Shown here: in pieces, positions 33,691-38,166 of the stretch
Position numbering within the stretch: position 1 is the first letter of the stretch
Layout of the letters: each line of letters starts with the position of its first letter
Assembly (NCBI GenBank): GCA_903940125.1
Contig: CAJAJL010000040.1
Location: 1-38,166 of the forward strand
DNA: 38,166 nt
Origin: an uncultured Chlorobiaceae bacterium
Lineage (GTDB): Bacteria; Bacteroidota; Chlorobiia; Chlorobiales; Chlorobiaceae
Reading direction: 5' to 3'
Position numbers and translations under genes: made by a program
The notes under the pieces: model-generated
What the model was told of the DNA's origin: nothing
The model's database searches: none
Seen by the model: the letters and a program-made list of their open reading frames with translations, nothing else

Positions 33691-35927
33691 TGACAGGGTG
33701 GGTTGATGTTGGCGGCTTGGTGGGGCATAATAGTGGCTTCATCACCAAAAGCTACGCCACGGGTAATGTGACAGGCATGGCTTTAGTTGGCGGCTTGGTG
33801 GGGTTTGGGAATGGCGGTTCAATCACCAACAGTTATGCTACTGATAATGTGACAGGGAGCCAAATTAGTGTTGGTGGCTTGGTGGGGGAAAATACCGGCT
33901 CCATCACCAATAGCTATGCATGGGGGAGCGTGATAGGCAATGATGAAGTTGGCGGTCTGGTGGGAAGTGACTACGGTCACATCACCAACAGCTATGCTAC
34001 TGGTAATGTGACAGGGAGTGGAGGTTATGTAGGCGGCCTGGTGGGGTATAACTACAACTACATGGGCTCCATCACTAATAGCTTCTGGGACACCACCACA
34101 TCTGGTCAGACTACTTCTGCTTGGGGCACTGGCGTAACTTCCGCCCAAATTATGCAGTTATCTACTTTCAGCAGTTGGAATGCCGCCACCCCAAATACTA
34201 TTGCAAACATTGGAGGGAGTGGAGCGGTCTGGCGCATCTACGAAGGCCATACAGCACCTTTGCTCACCTGTTTTCTGACGACTTTGACGCTTGCTGATGC
34301 ATCTGATGTAACGACAACCTACAACGGAAGTTCCCAAAGCGCTAATTCCACAACTACAAAATTACCTCTATTATTAGGTCATGCAGTTACTGGAACCAAC
34401 GCTGGTTTTTATAACGGCTATTATTCCATCCAGCAAGGTTATGATATCATAGGTGGAGATCTAAGCATTACACCGAAGGCTCTCACGATGAGCGGCCTTA
34501 CTGTGCCAGCAAGCAAGGTCTATGACGGAACGACTGGTGCCGTGGTGAGCGGTACCGGTACCCTTGCAGTTGGTGAAGCTTTAGGCCAAGGCACTACCAC
34601 CGATGGGAGAGGCTACACCGGTGATAGCGTGAGTCTCAGTGGCACAGCAGTCGGTACCTATAACAGCAAGGATGTCGCTACTGCTTCGACGGTAACCTAC
34701 AGCGGTCTATCACTCACCGGCAGTCAGGCTGGCAACTACACGCTGACTATTCAGAGTCCAGTAAATGCCAAGATTACACAGAAAACAGTGATGCTTAAGG
34801 CAACCAAGACCTATGATGGCACAACAACATTGGGAGCCGGGACGGTGACGATAGGAACAGGCGTGATGGTTAATGGAATAACCGAGTTGCTGGGCTACAG
34901 TGGAGCGACCGCAAGTAGCAAGAATGTTGTTGATAACGCGAGCAACTTTATTAAAACGATAACACTTGCTAATGGCACCGGTGGTCTTGCAGCTAACTAC
35001 GCACTGCCAACCTTGAATCACAACAATGCGTCAGTGACGATAACGCCAAAAGCACTTACCATGAGTGGTCTCTCTGTGGCGGCAAGCAAGGTCTATGATG
35101 GAACAACCAAGGCGGTCGTGACCGGCACCAAAAAACTTGCAACTGCTGAAGCTGTTGGACAGGGCAATGCCACCGACGGTAAAAGTTACACCGGTGACAC
35201 GGTAAGTATCACCGGTACAGCAGTCGGCACTTACAACAGCAAGGATGTCGCCAGTGCTTCGACGGTAACCTATAGCGGACTTTCACTCTCCGGCAGTCAG
35301 GCTGGTAACTACACGCTGACGATACAGAGTCCCGCCATCGCCAAGATCACACCGAAGGCACTCACCATGAGTGGCCTCTCAGTGGCAGCGAGCAAGGTCT
35401 ATGACGGCACGACGAACGCTGTCGTGACCGGCACCCAGAAACTTGCAGCCGGAGAAACTGCCGGTACAGGCACTACCGCCGATGGCAAAAGCTACACCGG
35501 TGACACGGTAAGCCTCATCGGTACCGCAGTCGGTACTTACAACAGCAAGGATGTTGCAACAGCTTCGAAGGTAACCTTCAGTGGCCTCTCTCTCACCGGC
35601 AGTCAGTCAGGCAACTACACTTTGACGATCCAGAGTCCCGCTAACGCCAAAATAACCAAGAAAACGGTCACCCTGTCAGCCACAAAAACCTATGATGGCA
35701 CTACGACGTTGGGAGCCGGTACAGTGACTATTGGAACAGGCGTGACGCTTAATGGAATAACCGAGTTGCTGGGCTATAGTGGAGCAACAGCAAACAGCAA
35801 GAACATTGCAGACAATGCCACCAACTATATCAAAACGATAACGCTTCTTAATGGCACCGGTAGCCTTGCGGCTAACTATGCACTGCCGACCTTGAATCAC
35901 GTCAATGCGCCAGTGACAATCCATTAG
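31890..35927 (+). CDS. two-partner-secretion exoprotein (filamentous haemagglutinin-like), complete copy
   Basis: A 1345-residue secreted protein. An extended signal peptide (ESPR, MNRIFNLIWSATKGRWIVVS) is followed by a Sec core and cleavage near AYA-ID. Residues about 45-180 are the TPS haemagglutination domain (NSFNIGSNAAVRFNQP, LLNPSGIIFGKTAQVNVGG). Beta-helix repeats run to about 600, then five GLUG repeats (GGLVG-N-G-ITNSYATGNVTG) and five YDG/MBG modules to the C-terminus. It should pass the outer membrane through a TpsB partner, which is not in the window. The ATG at 31890 is used rather than the frame's earlier ATG at 31815, because the ESPR begins there. It could be an adhesin or S-layer-like surface protein. 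Confidence 0.92.
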   Translation: MNRIFNLIWSATKGRWIVVSEKVKGNGKVPSSPLRSLAVLMALFAVGEPAYAIDPGSLPSGGKITSGSGSIATSGTQMTVNQSSQQLIANWNSFNIGSNAAVRFNQPNTAASALNRITDQNPTQIMGSLSSNGQVYLLNPSGIIFGKTAQVNVGGLVATSLNMLDSDFLAGTNKFSTSGTAGSFLNQGTIKASDGGVVALIAPKVTNEGSITTNSGSVLLAAGNQVSLDFTGDGLISYTVDQGAVDAQVANKGLIKADGGLVVMTSKAADALRTATVTNTGVVEAHTIRNKAGHILLLSDMQNGDTSVAGTLDASAPNGGDGGFIETSGGRVKIADATVVTTLSPQANSGTWLLDPTDFTISSGTAAQTISGIGATTLSTALGSNNVTIETSNAPTATNLGDINVNAAVSWSANTLTLSALNNIFINANLNGSGTAGLGLNYGHGAVAAGNTSSYNLTNGAQVNLPAGQHFSTKQGSNGTSKSYTVITTIGTAADATTGSSQTLQGMARSGNLSGYFVLGSNIDATATATWNSDGLSTPTYAGFTPIGSYYQNHFTGTFDGLGHTISGLMIYRPLTYCVGLFGFITSSTVISNVGIVDVSVTGWVDVGGLVGHNSGFITKSYATGNVTGMALVGGLVGFGNGGSITNSYATDNVTGSQISVGGLVGENTGSITNSYAWGSVIGNDEVGGLVGSDYGHITNSYATGNVTGSGGYVGGLVGYNYNYMGSITNSFWDTTTSGQTTSAWGTGVTSAQIMQLSTFSSWNAATPNTIANIGGSGAVWRIYEGHTAPLLTCFLTTLTLADASDVTTTYNGSSQSANSTTTKLPLLLGHAVTGTNAGFYNGYYSIQQGYDIIGGDLSITPKALTMSGLTVPASKVYDGTTGAVVSGTGTLAVGEALGQGTTTDGRGYTGDSVSLSGTAVGTYNSKDVATASTVTYSGLSLTGSQAGNYTLTIQSPVNAKITQKTVMLKATKTYDGTTTLGAGTVTIGTGVMVNGITELLGYSGATASSKNVVDNASNFIKTITLANGTGGLAANYALPTLNHNNASVTITPKALTMSGLSVAASKVYDGTTKAVVTGTKKLATAEAVGQGNATDGKSYTGDTVSITGTAVGTYNSKDVASASTVTYSGLSLSGSQAGNYTLTIQSPAIAKITPKALTMSGLSVAASKVYDGTTNAVVTGTQKLAAGETAGTGTTADGKSYTGDTVSLIGTAVGTYNSKDVATASKVTFSGLSLTGSQSGNYTLTIQSPANAKITKKTVTLSATKTYDGTTTLGAGTVTIGTGVTLNGITELLGYSGATANSKNIADNATNYIKTITLLNGTGSLAANYALPTLNHVNAPVTIH
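33700..34090 (+). repeat. GLUG repeat array in the first exoprotein
   Basis: About five repeats with the protein pattern GGLVG-x4-G-ITNSYATGNVTG, each about 25 residues. At the DNA level GGCGGCTTGGTGGGG and CACCAACAGCTATGCTAC recur with changes. A similar array begins in the second exoprotein near 37765. Confidence 0.85.
34470..35921 (+). repeat. five adjoining modules, order A-B-A-A-B
   Basis: Two module types abut without spacer. Type A is 306 bases (102 residues, TPKALTMSGL..SKVYDGTT..GNYTLTIQSP): 34470-34775, 35043-35348, 35349-35654. Type B is 267 bases (89 residues, KTYDGTTTLGAGTVTIGTG..NYALPTLNH): 34776-35042 and 35655-35921. All copies keep the reading frame. The gene ends one codon after the last B module. 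Confidence 0.9.
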
Positions 35928-35940
35928 TTGCTCCCTCAAT

Positions 35941-37756
35941 CTTTTTGACACTTAGCTAATGAACAGAATATTCAACCTCATCTGGTCCGCAACAAAAGGG
36001 AGATGGATTGTCGTCTCCGAAAAGGTCAAGGGCAACGGCAAAGTCCCTTCATCGCCATTGCGCTCTCTTGCCGTTCTCAGTGCACTCTTTGCCGCCGCCC
36101 TACCTGCGTATGCCATTGATCCCGGTTCACTTCCCTCAGGAGGCAAAATAACCTTCGGAAGTGGCTCAATTGCCACCTGCGGTACCCATATGACGGTGAA
36201 CCAGTCGAGCCAGCAGTTGATAGCCAGCTGGAACTCCTTCAACATCGGCCAGAACGCCGCTGTCCGCTTTAACCAGCCAAACACAGCAGCATCAGCGCTT
36301 AACCGCATCTCCGACCAGAACCCAACGCAAATCATGGGTTCACTCTCCTCGAACGGTCAAGTCTACCTGCTCAACCCCTCCGGCATCATCTTCGGCAAAA
36401 CCGCCCGTGTCGATGTCGGCGGCCTTGTTGCCACTTCGCTCAACATGCTCGACAGCGATTATCTTGCCGGCAAAAACAAGTTCACAACAACCGGTACCGC
36501 CGGTTCCATCCTCAACCAGGGAGCCATCAAGGCCTCGGATGGAGGAGTTATCGCTCTCATAGCTCCCAAAGTCACCAATGAAGGCAGTATAACGTCCAAC
36601 AGTGGCAGTGCCCTTCTTGTTGCAGGCAATCAGGTATCGCTTGACTTCACAGGCGACGGACTCATCAGCTACATCGTCGACCAGGGAGCCGTCGATGCTC
36701 AGGTTGCCAACAAGGGACTCATCAAGGCAGACGGTGGAGTGGTGGTTATGACTTCAAAGGCAGCCGATGCTCTGAGGGCAGCAACAGTGACCAACACTGG
36801 TATCATCGAAGCCCGCACCATTCAGAACAAAGCAGGACGCATCCTTCTCCTCTCCGACATGCAGAACGGTGAGACCTCTGTCGCCGGTACCCTTGACGCA
36901 AGCGCTCCCAATGGAGGCAATGGCGGCTTTATTGAGACTTCCGGCAGCCACGTTACAGTTAGTGATGGAACCATGGTTACTACACTTGCCCCACAAGGGA
37001 AAAGCGGAACATGGCTGGTCGACCCGACTGATTTTACGATTAGCTCAGGCTCTGCGGCTCAAACAATCAGCGGAATCGGCGCAACGACGCTTTCTTCTGC
37101 TCTTGATTCAAATAATGTCACCATAACAACTTCAAGCACGCCAACGCCCTCTAATCTTGGCGACATCAAGGTTAATGCTGCGGTTTCATGGTCAGCCAAC
37201 ACGCTTACCCTGTCAGCACTGAACAACATCTATATCAACGCAAATCTGAATGGTTTTGGCACTGCCACTCTTGCGTTGAACTATGGTCAGGGAACTCCAG
37301 CTTCAGGCAACACAAGCTCCTACAGTTTGACCAATGGTGCACAAGTGAACCTGCCTGCCGGTCAGCATTTCAGTACTACGCAGGGAAGTGATGGCACATC
37401 AAAAAGCTACACAGTGATCACCAGCCTTGGAACCGCTGCCGATGCAACAACTGGCAGCAACCAGACACTGCAAGGCATGGCAAGGAGCGGGAACCTATCC
37501 GGATATTTTGCGCTTGGTAGTAACATTGATGCCACAGCCACAGCAACTTGGAACTCTGATGGCCTGAGTACGCCGACCTATGCCGGTTTCACTCCAATTG
37601 GCAACTCTCAAAATAACTTTATCGGCTCTTTCGACGGTTTTGGTCACACCATTACCGGTCTCAATATCAATCGACCATCAACTTCTTTTATCGGTTTGTT
37701 CGGTTATACATATGGCAGTGTCATCAGCAATATTGGTACAATCGGGGGTATTGTGA
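35941..37756 (+). repeat. tandem duplication, second copy
   Basis: Counterpart of 31872-33690 with the 4069-base offset. It includes a leader of 18 bases before the ATG, so the copied unit began slightly upstream of the coding region. Confidence 0.85.
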
Positions 37757-38031
37757 CAGGCCAATTTTGTGTTGGTGGCTTGGTGGGAGTTAATTACGAC
37801 AGCTCCAGTATTACTAACTGCTACGTCACGGGGAGCGTGACAGGGTCTGGTTATAATATTGGCGGCCTAGTTGGACAGAACGATGGTACGATTACTGCCA
37901 GTTACACCACTGGTAGCGTGACTGGCAGTACTAGTGTTGGTGGCTTGGTGGGAATAAGCTTTGACAGCGCCAATATCACTAGCTGCTATGGGACGGGAAA
38001 CGTGAAAGGTATAGGAGGGATTGGCGGCCTA
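35959..38031 (+). pseudogene. second two-partner-secretion exoprotein, broken by an IS630-family element
   Basis: The frame opens 31 bases after the first exoprotein and repeats its plan: ESPR (MNRIFNLIWSATKGRWIVVS), signal sequence with cleavage near AYA-ID, TPS domain and beta-helix, then GLUG repeats (VGGLVGVNYDSSSITNCYVT and on). At 38031, inside a GGLVG motif, homology stops and the frame runs into foreign DNA, ending at a stop at 38059-38061 after a meaningless tail (SCLVSSLQ). About 690 residues remain; the expected GLUG and YDG modules are lost or lie beyond the element, outside the window. With no promoter in the 31-base gap it would depend on transcription from the first gene. Confidence 0.85.
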
Positions 38032-38166
38032 GTGTCCTGTTTGGTTAGTTCCTTACAGTAATAGCAAGACTATCTTTAGCCTTTTGAACAGATACCAAAA
38101 TCGCATTAGCACTTTTCGTCCATCTGAATGGTTTTGCGTGTTTTGTGTTATGGACTTTTATAAACC
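38032..38166 (-). mobile_element. IS630-family insertion sequence, one end (runs off the right edge)
   Basis: Homology to the exoprotein ends at a TA dinucleotide (38030-38031), the usual IS630/Tc1 target. The DNA beyond begins GTGTCCTGTTTGGTTAGTTC and encodes the transposase C-terminus on the minus strand. The other end and inverted repeat are outside the window. Confidence 0.8.
38045..38166 (-). CDS. IS630-family transposase, C-terminal fragment (runs off the right edge)
   Basis: On the minus strand 40 codons stay open from the window edge to the stop at 38045-38047. The peptide HNTKHAKPFRWTKSANAIL matches the conserved end of IS630-family DDE transposases (N-x-x-x-x-PF-W-T-x-x). The catalytic DDE residues lie beyond the window, so integrity cannot be judged. 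Confidence 0.8.
   Translation of the reverse strand, partial: FIKVHNTKHAKPFRWTKSANAILVSVQKAKDSLAITVRN

Noticed and set aside
33700-35921. Regular repeats considered as a CRISPR array
   Set aside because: The repeats are in frame, of 75-306 bases, variable in sequence and code for GLUG and YDG modules; there are no spacers or cas genes.

Overview
The window most likely comes from a green sulfur bacterium (Chlorobi, Chlorobium/Pelodictyon type). This is an inference from the mix of a bacterial phytoene synthase next to lysS, a Chlorobi-style housekeeping set and moderate GC content; no 16S or bacteriochlorophyll gene is present to prove it. About two thirds is ordinary core chromosome and the right-hand third is accessory DNA.

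Layout. 1-2035: the cut-off start of an APC-family permease and an NtrC/AlgB-type sigma-54 response regulator with an altered GAFTGA loop. 2098-6720: an aldo/keto reductase, an ArsN2-like acetyltransferase fused to a cupin, lysS and crtB. 6817-10602: a divergent promoter pair serving crtB and hflX, then hflX-ybeY and four small genes (membrane sensor-like protein, DUF4412-type lipoprotein, small membrane protein, CPXCG zinc protein). 10632-14341 (minus): an envelope operon of a DUF4266 lipoprotein, two tandem DUF3570 beta-barrels and a MetA-like outer-membrane protein, headed by the remnant of a thioredoxin-like gene. 14567-15883: tolB. 16316-20649: a complete DevCAB/MacB-like tripartite exporter with its own TolC-like outer-membrane factor. 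20707-25987: rodA, RNase P RNA, a C4 zinc-ribbon coiled-coil protein, tRNA-Leu(CAG), rpmG, lysA and metF.

Accessory region. 26227-27567 holds a three-gene cluster (RelE-like toxin, XRE antitoxin, SecB-like protein) that looks like a toxin-antitoxin-chaperone system of unusual sequence. After comEC (27742-29937) comes a four-gene HEPN cluster: an unrecognised HEPN/partner pair followed by a textbook HepT/MntA pair with both diagnostic motifs (RX4HXY and GSX10DXD).

The last 6 kb carries two tandem, nearly collinear two-partner-secretion exoproteins (offset exactly 4069 bp over at least 1.6 kb). The first ends in five precisely bounded modules, A-B-A-A-B, of 306 and 267 bp. The second is interrupted in its GLUG repeats by an IS630-family element entering at a TA dinucleotide (38030-38031); the transposase C-terminus is read on the minus strand at the window edge.
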